Shown here piece by piece: positions 1-8,789 of a DNA stretch of 64,000 nt (its first letter is position 1; each line of letters starts with the position of its first letter). The translations under genes and the position numbers were made by a program. The stretch comes from CBDDFV01 sp965227335 (lineage in GTDB: Bacteria > Planctomycetota > Phycisphaerae > Phycisphaerales > SM1A02): assembly GCA_965227335.1 (NCBI GenBank), contig CBDDFV010000012.1, positions 1 to 64,000 of the forward strand, in the 5' to 3' direction. The notes below the pieces were generated by a model. It was not told where the DNA came from and did not search any database. It saw nothing but the letters and a program-made list of their open reading frames with translations.

Positions 1-2
1 GT

Positions 3-395
3 CCGGACATCAACAACCCCGGCAGCCGCCCGCGCATCTTCGTCGGTCCCATCGAGAACCGCACGTCGCAGCCGCACCAGAACCTGCAGATCTTCCTCGC
101 CCGACTGCGGAGCCAGTTGAACCAGTCGGGAGCGCGGCACGGGCTCGAGTTCATCGCCGCCAGCCAGCGGGTGCGCGACGCACGAGCCCTTGAGTACGGC
201 GCCTACCAGGCCGAGGCGTACCAGTCCAACGCGGACTACATGCTCACCTGCGAGATCTACGACCTGCCGAACCAGGGCGCCAACTACTACCTCCTCGACT
301 ACCAGTTGATTCAGCTCCGCGACGCGGCGTCGGGCCCCAACGTCGGCTCGGGCGTGATCGTGTGGGAAGACGCCTACGAGGTGAAGTTCCAGTGA
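3..395 (+). CDS. LpoB-like penicillin-binding-protein activator (5' end outside window)
   Basis: The frame is open from the first bases of the window, so the start lies upstream. The visible 130 residues begin PDINNPGSRPRIFVGPIENR and end VWEDAYEVKF. An early 'I..G.I.NRT' strand, a central 'L...L..SG...FI..S.R' segment and a late 'G.IVWED.YEVKF' strand match the LpoB/CsgG-like fold of outer-membrane lipoproteins that activate penicillin-binding proteins. The signal peptide and lipobox must lie outside the window. The stop overlaps the GTG of a second LpoB-like gene, and COG3014-like and YcfL-like genes follow. LpoB and YcfL are also neighbours in E. coli, which supports an envelope-assembly role. 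Function is inferred from motif and context. Confidence 0.7.
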   Translation, partial: PDINNPGSRPRIFVGPIENRTSQPHQNLQIFLARLRSQLNQSGARHGLEFIAASQRVRDARALEYGAYQAEAYQSNADYMLTCEIYDLPNQGANYYLLDYQLIQLRDAASGPNVGSGVIVWEDAYEVKFQ

Positions 396-973
396 GTCCG
401 ACGGCGGGGCGGGCGCTGGCGATGCTGATCGCGGTCGCGGCCCTCGTCGGCTGCGGCGGGCCGCCCCGCGCGAAGACCACGTTCCTCCGCAGCGTCGACC
501 TGCTCGAGATGACATCGCAGATGAGCCGTTCATTCGCCGGCGATGAAATCATCGCGGAGGCCGCCCGCGACGCCGCGCAGAACGACCCCTGGACGATCTC
601 GATCGATCGCGTCGTGAACCATACGAACCAGCTCATCCCGGAGCGTGAGAAGTGGCTCTACGTCGCCCGGCTTCGCGCCCTGCTCGCACAGAGCGACATC
701 GGCGACCGGGCGGGGATTCGCTGGGTGATGCCGGTCGAACGGTGGCGGCTGGTCGCGGACGAGATCGGGGGCTCGCCGACGCCGTACGGGATCCGCGTCG
801 ATCCGACGCACCAGCTCTCCGCGACGTTCGACGCCCTCACGATCACGAGCGGCGGCGGACGGAGCGACACGTATCTCTGCGCGTACGAACTCGTCGACCT
901 CCGCACCGGCGTCGTCAAGTGGCAGGACGACTGGGAAGTGAAGCGGGCGCTCTCCGGCGTCACCTGGGACTGA
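392..973 (+). CDS. second LpoB-like lipoprotein
   Basis: I take GTG 392 as the start. It overlaps the upstream TGA (GTGA) and places a short hydrophobic signal (ALAMLIAVAALVGC) with lipobox LVGC at the N-terminus; an in-frame ATG at 362 would add ten charged residues and spoil the signal. The mature protein is about 170 residues. It ends in 'YELVDLRTGVVKWQDDWEVKRA', the same closing strand as its upstream neighbour, so the two look like diverged tandem copies. The 'NHTNQLI' segment matches the 'NRTSQP' segment of the first copy. A periplasmic, outer-membrane-anchored regulator of peptidoglycan synthases is the best guess. Two adjacent LpoB-like genes may form a heterodimeric activator. Confidence 0.65.
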   Translation: MSPTAGRALAMLIAVAALVGCGGPPRAKTTFLRSVDLLEMTSQMSRSFAGDEIIAEAARDAAQNDPWTISIDRVVNHTNQLIPEREKWLYVARLRALLAQSDIGDRAGIRWVMPVERWRLVADEIGGSPTPYGIRVDPTHQLSATFDALTITSGGGRSDTYLCAYELVDLRTGVVKWQDDWEVKRALSGVTWD

Positions 974-1006
974 TTCGACTCCGCCACGATCCCCCCCCCG
1001 ATCCAA

Positions 1007-2665
1007 ATGATGCGACGGCGAACGAACAACCCGAACCCACGACGATGCGCGGCAGGTCTGATCCTCGCCCTCGGCGTCGGCGTGGTCTTTGGTTGCGAAG
1101 CGGCGCCGCGCAACTTCGCTGCGATCTCCGGCTACTACGAGTATGACTTCACTTCGGCGCGGGAGTCGCTCCGGGCGGGGGCGTACGCGCGAACGGACGA
1201 GCAGAAGGTGTTGAATCTCGTCCGGCTCGGCGCGGCGTCGCTGGCGGACGGCGATCGCCTGGAAGCGGAGCGGGCGCTGGCGGAGACCTTTGATTTCCTG
1301 AGCACCGCCGGTCTCAACGAGGATCGAACCACGGCGGCGGTGCTCACGCACGAAGGCGTGCGGATCTGGAAGGGCGAACCGTTCGAGCAGGCGCTGGCGT
1401 ACTACTACGTCGCCGCCGCCTACGCCGCGCAAGGCGACTGGGAGAACGCCCGGGCCGCGATCGCCAACGCGCTTTTCCGTCTTCGCGACTTTTCCGTCGG
1501 CGAGAAGGGCGAGGCGGGAGCGGTGGTCGACACCAACTTCGCGCTGGGCTACCTGTTCCAGGCGATCGCCGCCGATCTTTCCGGCGCATCGGGCGGGGGG
1601 GCGTTGTACGACGCCGCCCTGGAGCTTGATCCCGGTCTGGAGCCGATCATCGGCGTGTTGAAGACGCGTTCGTACGATGCGATCGTGCTCGTCGACTACG
1701 GCAAGGGTCCGACGAAGCTGAGCTTCGGGCCCGACAACGCCCGGACGAAGTGGTCGCCGCAGGACGACGCCGATCTGCCGATGAACGTCTTCGTCGACGG
1801 CGTGATGCAGGCGAGCGTCGACCCGATCACGGACGTCAACGCGATGGCGATCGATCACCGCTGGAATCACTTCGAGAGCGTGCGGCTGGCGAAGAGCGCG
1901 ATCGGGGAGGGGCTGATCGTGGGCGGCACGGTGGTCGCGGCCACGGCGGACGACAGTACGGAGCAGGCGTTGATCGGGCTCGGCATGATGCTGATCGGCG
2001 CGCTCACCAAGGAAGGCGCGAAGGCGGACACGCGGTACTTCGAGTTCGCCCCCGCCGCGATTTACCTTGTCCCCGTCACCGCTGACTCGGGCGCCGTGCT
2101 CGAGGTGGAGGTCGCGGGTCATTCCGGCGCGCGGGTGGTGCTGCCGGAGGTCGAGCCGCGCGGCGACCGCGGGTTCCCGCGTGTCATCTACGTCCGCGTC
2201 CACGGGCCGGACAGTCCGAGTCCGCCGTGGCTGGTCTCCGACTGGCTGCGGTACGGCAACGACGCCTCCGGCGTGCGACCCGGCGACTTCCCGTGGATCC
2301 TGGGCGGACGCGATGTATCGACGCCGAGCGCGTCGACGCTCGCGGCGTACCAGGCGGGCGGTCGCCTGCTCGGCTGGACGGTGCAGGATCTCTTTGATCT
2401 CTACGCGGCGGAAGACATCCTCATCGGTTCGGGCGCGGAGACGCGTCCCGACCGGCCGAAGAATCCGTCGTATCGACACATTCTCGAAGGCGGGACCGGG
2501 CTCTTCACGCCCGACCCCGCATCACTCGGATACAAGCGGCTGATGTACGCGGATCACCCGCCGTACCAGCCGAAGTCGGACCGTGCACGCGCGGCGGCGG
2601 CGGCGATCGGATCGTCCGCTCCCCCGTCCGCCGACCCCGGCCCGGTTCAGGAAGGAGCGCCATGA
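1007..2665 (+). CDS. COG3014-like helical-repeat lipoprotein
   Basis: The 552-residue protein has an N-terminal signal with lipobox VFGC (near residue 30). A helical-repeat region follows (residues about 45-210, 'EGVRIWKGEPFEQALAYYYV' then 'GDWENARAAIANALF') that resembles the TPR-like start of COG3014 proteins. The C-terminal half is beta-rich, with 'FVDGVMQASVDPITDVNAM' and a Gly-rich hydrophobic stretch near residues 305-330. It sits between LpoB-like genes and a YcfL-like gene, the same association seen for COG3014 genes in proteobacteria, and overlaps the next gene by ATGA. The role is unknown, probably outer-membrane or periplasmic. The residues after about 520 are Ala/Pro/Ser-rich and probably disordered. 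Confidence 0.6.
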   Translation: MMRRRTNNPNPRRCAAGLILALGVGVVFGCEAAPRNFAAISGYYEYDFTSARESLRAGAYARTDEQKVLNLVRLGAASLADGDRLEAERALAETFDFLSTAGLNEDRTTAAVLTHEGVRIWKGEPFEQALAYYYVAAAYAAQGDWENARAAIANALFRLRDFSVGEKGEAGAVVDTNFALGYLFQAIAADLSGASGGGALYDAALELDPGLEPIIGVLKTRSYDAIVLVDYGKGPTKLSFGPDNARTKWSPQDDADLPMNVFVDGVMQASVDPITDVNAMAIDHRWNHFESVRLAKSAIGEGLIVGGTVVAATADDSTEQALIGLGMMLIGALTKEGAKADTRYFEFAPAAIYLVPVTADSGAVLEVEVAGHSGARVVLPEVEPRGDRGFPRVIYVRVHGPDSPSPPWLVSDWLRYGNDASGVRPGDFPWILGGRDVSTPSASTLAAYQAGGRLLGWTVQDLFDLYAAEDILIGSGAETRPDRPKNPSYRHILEGGTGLFTPDPASLGYKRLMYADHPPYQPKSDRARAAAAAIGSSAPPSADPGPVQEGAP

Positions 2666-3108
2666 TGAGCGCACACACGCGAACGTTCTCCCCGCTGCGC
2701 ACGGTGGCGGCGATCGGTTGTCTCACCGCCCTGCTGCTCGGCGGTTGTCAGACCACGAGTCCGGCCCCGAGTCCCGGCCGCGCCGATCCCGTCCCGCCGC
2801 CCGGCAATTCACCGCAGATCAGCGTCCTGAGTCCGGATCTGCAACCGTGGATTGCGTTTGATCCGGCGTACATCGAGCGTCCGGTCGACGCCCCGATGCA
2901 GGTGCAGACGCCGATGCGCAATCTGACGAATTACCAGTACCTCGTGGAGTACCGGTACCTCTTCTACGACGAGAACGGCATGGAGCTGAACCCGCCGATG
3001 GACTGGGCGATGGTTCCGGTCGATCCGAAGCAGCAGGTGCGACTGCACGGGCAGGCCTTGAGCATGGACGCGGCGGCCCACCGGCTCGAAGTGCGCTGGT
3101 CGCGCTGA
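2662..3108 (+). CDS. YcfL-like (DUF1425) lipoprotein
   Basis: This is a 148-residue lipoprotein with signal and lipobox LGGC near residue 29. A Pro-rich linker precedes one compact domain containing 'RNLTNYQYLVEYRYLFYDENG' and 'LHGQALSMDAAAHRLEVRW'. That pattern, a strand pair describing an Ig-like fold with 'V.YR..F.D..G.E', fits the DUF1425/YcfL family encoded beside lpoB in E. coli. The start ATG 2662 overlaps the upstream stop, so it is the last gene of the four-gene lipoprotein operon. Its 3' end is 13 bp from the converging surE. Molecular function is unknown; involvement with the LpoB-like proteins is inferred from context. Confidence 0.6.
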   Translation: MMSAHTRTFSPLRTVAAIGCLTALLLGGCQTTSPAPSPGRADPVPPPGNSPQISVLSPDLQPWIAFDPAYIERPVDAPMQVQTPMRNLTNYQYLVEYRYLFYDENGMELNPPMDWAMVPVDPKQQVRLHGQALSMDAAAHRLEVRWSR

Positions 3109-3121
3109 ACCGCCTTCCGAT

Positions 3122-3907
3122 TCAGGCGAGTCGTTCGCGCCAGGACGTCATCCGGGCGTGATCGGTCAGGTCGTACGTGAGCGGCGTGATCGTCACGCAC
3201 CGTTCGAAGAGCGCATCGACATCGGAGCCCGGCGTGGTGTGGGTGAACTGCAGTCCGCCGCCCGCGGCCCAGTAGTAGACGCGTCCGTCGGGGGACGTGC
3301 GTTTCTCGTACGCGTCGCGCCACGGGCCGATGTTCATGTCGACGACGCGGATCTCCGGCATCGGCGCATCGGGCGATTCGGTCCGCGGGATGTTGACGTT
3401 GACGACGGTGTGCGGTTCGAGCGGCTGTTCAAGGATCCGGTCGATGACGGTGCGTGCGATGGCGGCGGCGCGGGGGTAGCAGATCTTCGATCGATCGCCG
3501 AGGTGCAGGCTCACGGCGATGGCGGGCACGCCGAGGAAGGCGGACTCGACCGCCGCCGCGACGGTGCCGGAGTAGATCACGTTGATCCCGACGTTGGCGC
3601 CGCTGTTCATGCCGCTGATGGTGACGTCGGGTCGCGACTCCGCGCCGAACCGGTCGGGCCAGAGTTCCTGCAGCGCGAGTTTGACGCAGTCGGCGGGTCG
3701 TCCGTCGACCGCCACGCCGCGCATCGTCTCGGAGACCTGGATCGCCTCGGTCATGAGCGGTTCGGTGAAGGTCACGCCGTGCCCGGTGGCGGACTGCACG
3801 GTGAGCGGCGCGATCGGGAGGATCTCGCCGAGACCATCGAGCGCATCGTGGAGGGCGATGATGCCCGGCGCCTCGATGCCGTCGTCGTTCGTGAGCAGCA
3901 CTTGCAT
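3122..3907 (-). CDS. surE: 5'/3'-nucleotidase SurE
   Basis: This 261-residue protein is full length for SurE, a metal-dependent 5'/3'-nucleotidase and exopolyphosphatase. It starts with the diagnostic metal-binding MQVLLTNDDGIEAPG (NDDG at residues 7-10). It also has 'APLTVQSATGHGVT' (the usual P..QSG.G motif, with Ala for Ser/Gly), 'DGRPADCVKLAL', and 'SGMNSGANVGINVIYSGTVAAA', the Gly-rich active-site loop with Asn. 'GVPAIAVSLH' and 'VVNVNIP' follow in the normal places. It converges with the lipoprotein operon and lies 65 bp from the glycosyltransferase on the same strand, with which it may be co-transcribed. Confidence 0.95.
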   Translation of the reverse strand: MQVLLTNDDGIEAPGIIALHDALDGLGEILPIAPLTVQSATGHGVTFTEPLMTEAIQVSETMRGVAVDGRPADCVKLALQELWPDRFGAESRPDVTISGMNSGANVGINVIYSGTVAAAVESAFLGVPAIAVSLHLGDRSKICYPRAAAIARTVIDRILEQPLEPHTVVNVNIPRTESPDAPMPEIRVVDMNIGPWRDAYEKRTSPDGRVYYWAAGGGLQFTHTTPGSDVDALFERCVTITPLTYDLTDHARMTSWRERLA

Positions 3908-3971
3908 GCGGACACGCTAGCAGGTTCAACGCGCGGCGGCGGCGGGTCGGCGTTCATTTTTCGCCGGCGGA

Positions 3972-5177
3972 TCAGCGGGGCGTGAGGACGTATTCGCGGC
4001 CGCCCCAGCGGATCGGCCGGCCCGCCTGCAGGTCCGACGCGGCGCGCCACATCAGGCCCGCCGCGACCGCCGAACCCCACGGGTGCCAGAGCGTCGCCGC
4101 CCACGGCGCGCCGCTCCGTCGGCCGACCCAGCGCACCGTGCCCACCATCAGTCCGAACGCGATCGCGCTGACGAGCGTGAGCGCCACGCCCTGGGCGGTC
4201 GTCACGCCCGAGGCGTCGCCGCGCACGAGACTCGCGAGCCCGAACGCGAGTCCGATCACGATGAACAGCGGCAGCAGCGTCCCCGCGACGCCCGTGCGTA
4301 CGGCGTTCGACCGCAGACGTTTGACCTTGCGATGGCACGCCTCGGTGTAGATGCGTTTCCAGCCGCGCCGGAAGGACCCCACGTCGCCGTACATCGACAC
4401 GACGAGCATCTGATCGGCCATCGTCAGGCGGACGCGTCCGCCCTGTTCCTTCACGCGGCGGGCGAACGCGAGGTCTTCGAGCAGGTCGTCCCGCACCGCC
4501 TCGTGGCCGCCGATCCGCTCGTACGCCTCGCGTCGGAAGAGCAGGAACTGGCCGTTGGCGAACGGCCGCGAACGATGGTCGCGATTGACGCGCTCGATCG
4601 GGTACATGCGCATGAGATGCATGCCGGCCGGCGTCTGAAGACGGCGTTCGAAGCCCTCGCCGTAGGTCAGCGTGCTGAGGAGACTGAGAAGATCCGCCTC
4701 CCGGGCGGCCGCGTAGTTCGTCGCGGCCCGCAGCAGGCCCGGATCGAACTGCGTGTCGGCGTCGGTGAACAGGAGCCAGTCGCCGGTCGCGAGCGCCGCC
4801 CCGCGGTGCGCGGCGTGACACTTGCCCGCCCAGTCCTCCGGGCAGTGATCGAGTTCAACCATGCGGATGCGATCATCCTCCGCCGCGTGTTTCGCCACGA
4901 TGGCCGCGGTGTCGTCGGTGCAGCGATCAAGCACGAAGATGAACTCGGCGTCGGGATGATCCTGGGCCCGCATCGTCCGCACGCACGCGTCGATCACGCG
5001 GGCTTCGTCATGGGCGGGCGTGACGACGGTGACGCGTCCGGTTGCGAGATCCCCGCCGAGCCCGTCGCGTACCGAACCGGCCGAGCGCATCGCACGGTTC
5101 ACCCGCGTGAGCGCGATGAGCCAGTACAGACCGCCCGCGCCGGCGGTGATGAGACTCAGGAGCCAGAGGGTGAACAT
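3972..5177 (-). CDS. membrane GT2 glycosyltransferase (HpnB-like)
   Basis: The 401-residue protein starts with a membrane segment (MFTLWLLSLITAGAGGLYWL). A GT-A domain follows with 'VVTPAHDEARVI', 'FVLDRCTDDTA', 'PEDWAGKCHA' and the metal-binding 'LFTDADTQFDPG' (DxD). 'LEDLAFARRVKEQGGRV' is the usual ED acceptor-loop motif of family 2. Two or three hydrophobic helices lie near residues 290-345. The WAGK.HA motif and terminal membrane anchors resemble hopanoid-associated glycosyltransferase HpnB, but no hopanoid genes are nearby, so the acceptor is unknown. The gene is divergent from the epimerase gene, with only 45 bp between starts. Confidence 0.8.
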   Translation of the reverse strand: MFTLWLLSLITAGAGGLYWLIALTRVNRAMRSAGSVRDGLGGDLATGRVTVVTPAHDEARVIDACVRTMRAQDHPDAEFIFVLDRCTDDTAAIVAKHAAEDDRIRMVELDHCPEDWAGKCHAAHRGAALATGDWLLFTDADTQFDPGLLRAATNYAAAREADLLSLLSTLTYGEGFERRLQTPAGMHLMRMYPIERVNRDHRSRPFANGQFLLFRREAYERIGGHEAVRDDLLEDLAFARRVKEQGGRVRLTMADQMLVVSMYGDVGSFRRGWKRIYTEACHRKVKRLRSNAVRTGVAGTLLPLFIVIGLAFGLASLVRGDASGVTTAQGVALTLVSAIAFGLMVGTVRWVGRRSGAPWAATLWHPWGSAVAAGLMWRAASDLQAGRPIRWGGREYVLTPR

Positions 5178-5222
5178 GGAGGAGAGAATCCGCGCTACAC
5201 TGGTCGTGTGGATGATGTGACT

Positions 5223-5975
5223 ATGAACGATACCGGATCACACGCACCGCGTTCCTGCACGGTGGCGGAAGTCCGCGAGATCGACCGCCGCGCAATCGAG
5301 GATTTCGGCGTCCCGGGGGTCGTTCTCATGGAGAACGCGGCGGGCGGACTGGCGGATGCGATCGAGGACGTGGCGGCGGCGCGGGACGCGCGGGACATCC
5401 TGATCATGTGCGGCGGGGGCAACAACGGGGGCGACGGCTACGCGGCGGCGCGGCTGCTCGACAATCGCGGCCGGGACGTCCGGCTCGTGACGCTGAGCGA
5501 GCCGCGGGAAGGCTCCGACGCCGCCGTCAACGCGCGGATCTGCGAACGGATGAAGCTCCCCCGCGCGATGTGGGATCCCGACGACCCGCCGTCGATCGGC
5601 GCGGACGCCCTGATCGTCGACGCGATGTTCGGGACGGGGCTCGATCGGGGCCTTGAAGGCGCGGCCGGGGCCGCCGCGGCGTGGATCAACGACGCCGGTC
5701 TCCCGGTCATCGCCGCGGATGTGCCGTCCGGCCTCGACGCCGACACGGGAGCGCCGCTCGGGGCGACGGTGCGGGCGACGGTGACGGTCACGTTCGCGGC
5801 GATCAAGCGGGGTTTCCTGCGGCCGGAGAGTCGACCGTATCTCGGTCAGTTGCGGCTGGTCTCGATCGGCGCGCCGCGAGCGGCGGCTGCGGGTCTCGGC
5901 GCGCCGATTCCGCCGGACGTGCTGGCGGGCCTGTCGCTGGCCGCCGCGACCGAACGCGGCCGATCCGGTCTATGA
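5223..5975 (+). CDS. nnrE: NAD(P)H-hydrate epimerase (YjeF N-domain only)
   Basis: The 250-residue protein has the YjeF_N fold. Motifs are 'EIDRRAIEDFGVPGVVLMENA' (residues 19-39), the nucleotide-binding GGGNNGGDGYAAARLL (64-79), the catalytic-Asp strand 'LIVDAMFGTGLDRG' (about 125-140) and 'ADVPSGLDADTG' (about 160). It should interconvert R- and S-NAD(P)HX so that the dehydratase can repair them. The dehydratase domain often fused behind it is absent. I chose ATG 5223; a GTG at 5208 in frame would add five residues. A TACACT hexamer about 25 bp upstream could be the -10. The divergent neighbour is the GT2 gene. Confidence 0.85.
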   Translation: MNDTGSHAPRSCTVAEVREIDRRAIEDFGVPGVVLMENAAGGLADAIEDVAAARDARDILIMCGGGNNGGDGYAAARLLDNRGRDVRLVTLSEPREGSDAAVNARICERMKLPRAMWDPDDPPSIGADALIVDAMFGTGLDRGLEGAAGAAAAWINDAGLPVIAADVPSGLDADTGAPLGATVRATVTVTFAAIKRGFLRPESRPYLGQLRLVSIGAPRAAAAGLGAPIPPDVLAGLSLAAATERGRSGL

Positions 5976-6054
5976 TCTTCTTCGCCTGATCCGCGGGAAT
6001 GCGGCCGTCCCGGTCGTGTCCCGAACCGCATCGCCTCCGCCCGAGCACCGCCGC

Positions 6055-7860
6055 ATGTACTACACGCTGTTGAGCAATCGCTACCTGACGTCGCGGATGA
6101 TCCCGTACATCGCGGTGGCGGCGGTCGGTCTGTGCGTCGCGCTGGTGATCGTCGTGGTCTCGGTGATGACGGGCTTTCTCAACATGGTGAAGACGGCGGG
6201 GCAGACGATGATGGGCGACGTCGTCATCTCGCATCCCGTGGTGGGGATCCCGCATTACGAGGAGTTGCGCAAACGGATCGAAGCATTGCCCGGCGTGGCG
6301 GGGACGACGCCGGTGGTGGAGAGCTGGGGCCTCCTCAAGATGCCGTATCCCGACGGCCCGGACAAGGACGTGCGGATCGTGCAGGTCTGGGGCGTCGATC
6401 CGGACAGCTTCGGCGACGTGGTGGATTTCGACGCCATGTTGAAGTGGCCGGAGGTCCCCGCGTGGGATCCGCAGCAGACGGATCTGCTGCACGGGGAGAT
6501 GCTCGACGAAGCGATCTACCGCGTGCGCGACGCGGTCCTGCCGACGCTCACCGCGGCGCAACGGGACGAGTTGATGGCGCTGCCGGCGAATCGTCACGTC
6601 GCGGAGGAGTACCGGCGGATCCTGACCGAGGCGCAGTGGAGCGCGATCGTGAGCGCGGATCCGCGGCTCGATGATCCGGACCTCGTGCGACAGGACGGGC
6701 TGGCCCTGGAGCGCAACGGCGACCCGGCGATCGTCCTCGGCCTGCATGTCTCGCAGGCGAATGCGAGGACGGAGACCGGCGGCTACGAGATCGCGCGGAG
6801 CGGGTACTGGTGGTCGCCGCTGCATGAAGTCACGCTCACAACGATGCCGATCTCGCGGGACGGCGGCGTCGATACGTCGAAGAGCTACATCTTTCCGATT
6901 GCGAACGAGTTCGCCTCCGGCGTGTTCGCGGTCGACGAGAAACGCGTGATCATCCCGCTGAGCGTCGGCCAGGAGCTGCTCGGCATGACCGCCGGCGAAC
7001 AGGTGTCGGACACCGAATTCGGGCCCGACGGTCTGCCGCGCGTGCTCGGCGAAACCTCCGCCCGGGCGTCCCTCATCCTCGTGCGGGGCGAACCGGGATC
7101 CAATCCCGATCAGCTCCGCGATGCGATCGAGGGCGTGTACGAACAGTTCTACTACGACTTCGCCGCCCGCCTCGACCCGCCGGAGCCGATTGGTCTCGGC
7201 GTCAGCGTGCAGACCTGGGAGCAGCAGCAGGCGGACTTCATCGGCCCCGTCGAGCAGGAGCGTCAGCTGATGCGCACGCTCTTCTGGTGCATCTACCTGG
7301 TGTGCGCGGGTCTGGTGCTGTCGATCTTCTGGGCGATCGTGTACGAGAAGACCCGCGACATCGGCATCATGCGCAGCTTCGGGGCCTCGCGGCTCGGCGT
7401 GTCGTGGATCTTCGTCCGCTACGGCTTCGTGGTCGGCGTCCTGGGCGCGATCGTCGGACTCGTCCTCGGCTGGCTGATCGTGCGTTACATCAACGACATT
7501 CACACGCTGCTCAGCAATCCGAAGCTGGCCACGGTGCTGACGCTCGGGGCGCTCGCGGCGGTCGCCGTCGGCGTCACGATCTGGAAGGCCACGACCGGGC
7601 GGCTGCTGCCGGTCGTCGTCGGCGTGCTGGTGGCGACGGGGCTGCTGGCCCTGACCGCGGGCGCGATCTTCCTCCTGTACAACCCGTTCATGATCTGGAA
7701 CCCGCGGGTCTACTATTTTGACACGATCCCGAACGAGATCGATCTCCCCAACGCGATCGGCGCGATGATCGGGGCGGTGATCTTCAGTCTGATCGGCGCG
7801 CTCGTGCCGGCCGCGAAGGCCGCGGACACCGACCCGGTGAAGGCGTTGCGTTATGAGTGA
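6055..7860 (+). CDS. ABC transporter permease of LolC/LolE-FtsX type
   Basis: The 601-residue protein starts at ATG 6055 (MYYTLLSNRYLTSR); the GTG at 6016 adds an unconserved 13-residue lead. Topology: one helix near residues 20-40, a periplasmic domain of about 370 residues ('GDVVISHPVVG'), then helices near residues 420, 470, 500, 520-545 and 570-590. The last ends 'IGALVPAAKAADTDPVKALRYE', the standard MacB/LolE tail. 'IFWAIVYEKTRDIGIMRSFG' is the coupling motif that meets the ATPase. The stop overlaps the downstream ATPase by 8 bp. Likely role: lipoprotein release from the inner membrane, or mechanotransmission. The late region has one extra hydrophobic pair compared with E. coli LolE. 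Confidence 0.8.
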   Translation: MYYTLLSNRYLTSRMIPYIAVAAVGLCVALVIVVVSVMTGFLNMVKTAGQTMMGDVVISHPVVGIPHYEELRKRIEALPGVAGTTPVVESWGLLKMPYPDGPDKDVRIVQVWGVDPDSFGDVVDFDAMLKWPEVPAWDPQQTDLLHGEMLDEAIYRVRDAVLPTLTAAQRDELMALPANRHVAEEYRRILTEAQWSAIVSADPRLDDPDLVRQDGLALERNGDPAIVLGLHVSQANARTETGGYEIARSGYWWSPLHEVTLTTMPISRDGGVDTSKSYIFPIANEFASGVFAVDEKRVIIPLSVGQELLGMTAGEQVSDTEFGPDGLPRVLGETSARASLILVRGEPGSNPDQLRDAIEGVYEQFYYDFAARLDPPEPIGLGVSVQTWEQQQADFIGPVEQERQLMRTLFWCIYLVCAGLVLSIFWAIVYEKTRDIGIMRSFGASRLGVSWIFVRYGFVVGVLGAIVGLVLGWLIVRYINDIHTLLSNPKLATVLTLGALAAVAVGVTIWKATTGRLLPVVVGVLVATGLLALTAGAIFLLYNPFMIWNPRVYYFDTIPNEIDLPNAIGAMIGAVIFSLIGALVPAAKAADTDPVKALRYE

Positions 7861-8722
7861 CCATCTCGACGCCGTCACCGAGACCCCCGTCGAAACGTCC
7901 GGCCCGGACGTCCGTTCGGACGCCGCGCTGAATCCCGACGAAGTCAGTCCGGGCGACGCGATGCTCGTCGCCCGTCACGTTGCGAAGACCTATCGGCTCG
8001 GCCGGGTCGACGTGCCGGTGCTTCGCGATGCGTCGATCGCCGTGCAGCCGGGCGAGTGGGTGGCGATTCTCGGCGCGTCCGGCTCCGGCAAGAGCACGTT
8101 GCTCCACCTGCTCGGCGATCTCGACCAGCCCGATGCGATCGAGCGTTCCGGCAAGTCGATCGCGGCGATCCGGCGGGATGTGCGCCGACGCGTCGCCCGC
8201 GGCGAGACGCCGGATGGACATGTCTACTTCAACGGCGCGCCGGTCGCCGCCGGCTCCACCCGCGAACGCAACCACTACCGCAACCGCACCGTCGGCTTCG
8301 TCTTCCAGTTCTATCACCTGCTGCCCGAGCTCTCGGTGCTGGAGAACGCGTTCGCCCCGGGACTCGTCGGCGTCTCGCCGCTTCGGTACGCGTCGAAGAT
8401 TCGCCCGCTGCGCGCCCGGGCGACCGATCTGCTCGAGTCGTTCGGCCTCGGCCATCGGCTTCACCACCGGCCGCGCGAACTCTCCGGCGGGGAGCGTCAG
8501 CGGGTCGCCATCGCCCGCGCGCTCGTGAACGAGCCCGCCGTCCTGCTCGCGGACGAACCGACGGGCAATCTCGACGAGGAGACGGGGGCGGAGATCCTCG
8601 ATCTGCTCGCGGCCCAGCACGCGGCGGGCCTGACCATCGCCATGGTCACCCACGACACCGCCATCGCGGCTCGGGCGGATCGGATCGTGCATCTGCAGCA
8701 GGGGCGGATCGTGCGGGGGTGA
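7853..8722 (+). CDS. ABC transporter ATPase of LolD/MacB type
   Basis: The 289-residue ATPase pairs with the overlapping permease. Walker A is GASGSGKST (residues 74-82), the Q-loop is 'VFQFYHLLPELSVLENA', the signature is LSGGERQRVAIARA, Walker B is 'LLADEPTGNLDEETG' and the H-loop is 'AMVTHD'. The spacing from 'LLHLLGDLD' to the 'HVYFNG' strand is some 25 residues longer than in LolD, with an Arg-rich insertion ('AAIRRDVRRRVARG'). The N-terminal 35 residues are also an extension without motif. It energises lipoprotein sorting or a related envelope export step. A terminator is not obvious; the MoaD-like gene follows after 67 bp. Confidence 0.85.
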   Translation: MSDHLDAVTETPVETSGPDVRSDAALNPDEVSPGDAMLVARHVAKTYRLGRVDVPVLRDASIAVQPGEWVAILGASGSGKSTLLHLLGDLDQPDAIERSGKSIAAIRRDVRRRVARGETPDGHVYFNGAPVAAGSTRERNHYRNRTVGFVFQFYHLLPELSVLENAFAPGLVGVSPLRYASKIRPLRARATDLLESFGLGHRLHHRPRELSGGERQRVAIARALVNEPAVLLADEPTGNLDEETGAEILDLLAAQHAAGLTIAMVTHDTAIAARADRIVHLQQGRIVRG

Positions 8723-8789
8723 GCGGCGCCCCGAGGGCGTCCGCCGCGCGGTATCCTGTCGCCGGACCAGTTCACCCCCGGAACCCGCC

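Noticed and set aside
530..2479. 649-residue antisense frame over the lipoprotein operon
   Set aside because: Arg/Asp-rich shadow of GC-rich genes with clear lipoboxes on the other strand; no motif or ribosome site.
4083..5222. long N-terminal extension of the NAD(P)HX epimerase
   Set aside because: It is antisense to the GT2 gene, which has complete motifs; the epimerase starts at 5223.
5803..7878. 691-residue antisense frame over the ABC permease
   Set aside because: Composed of Arg/His/Asp runs; the plus strand carries a complete, motif-supported permease.
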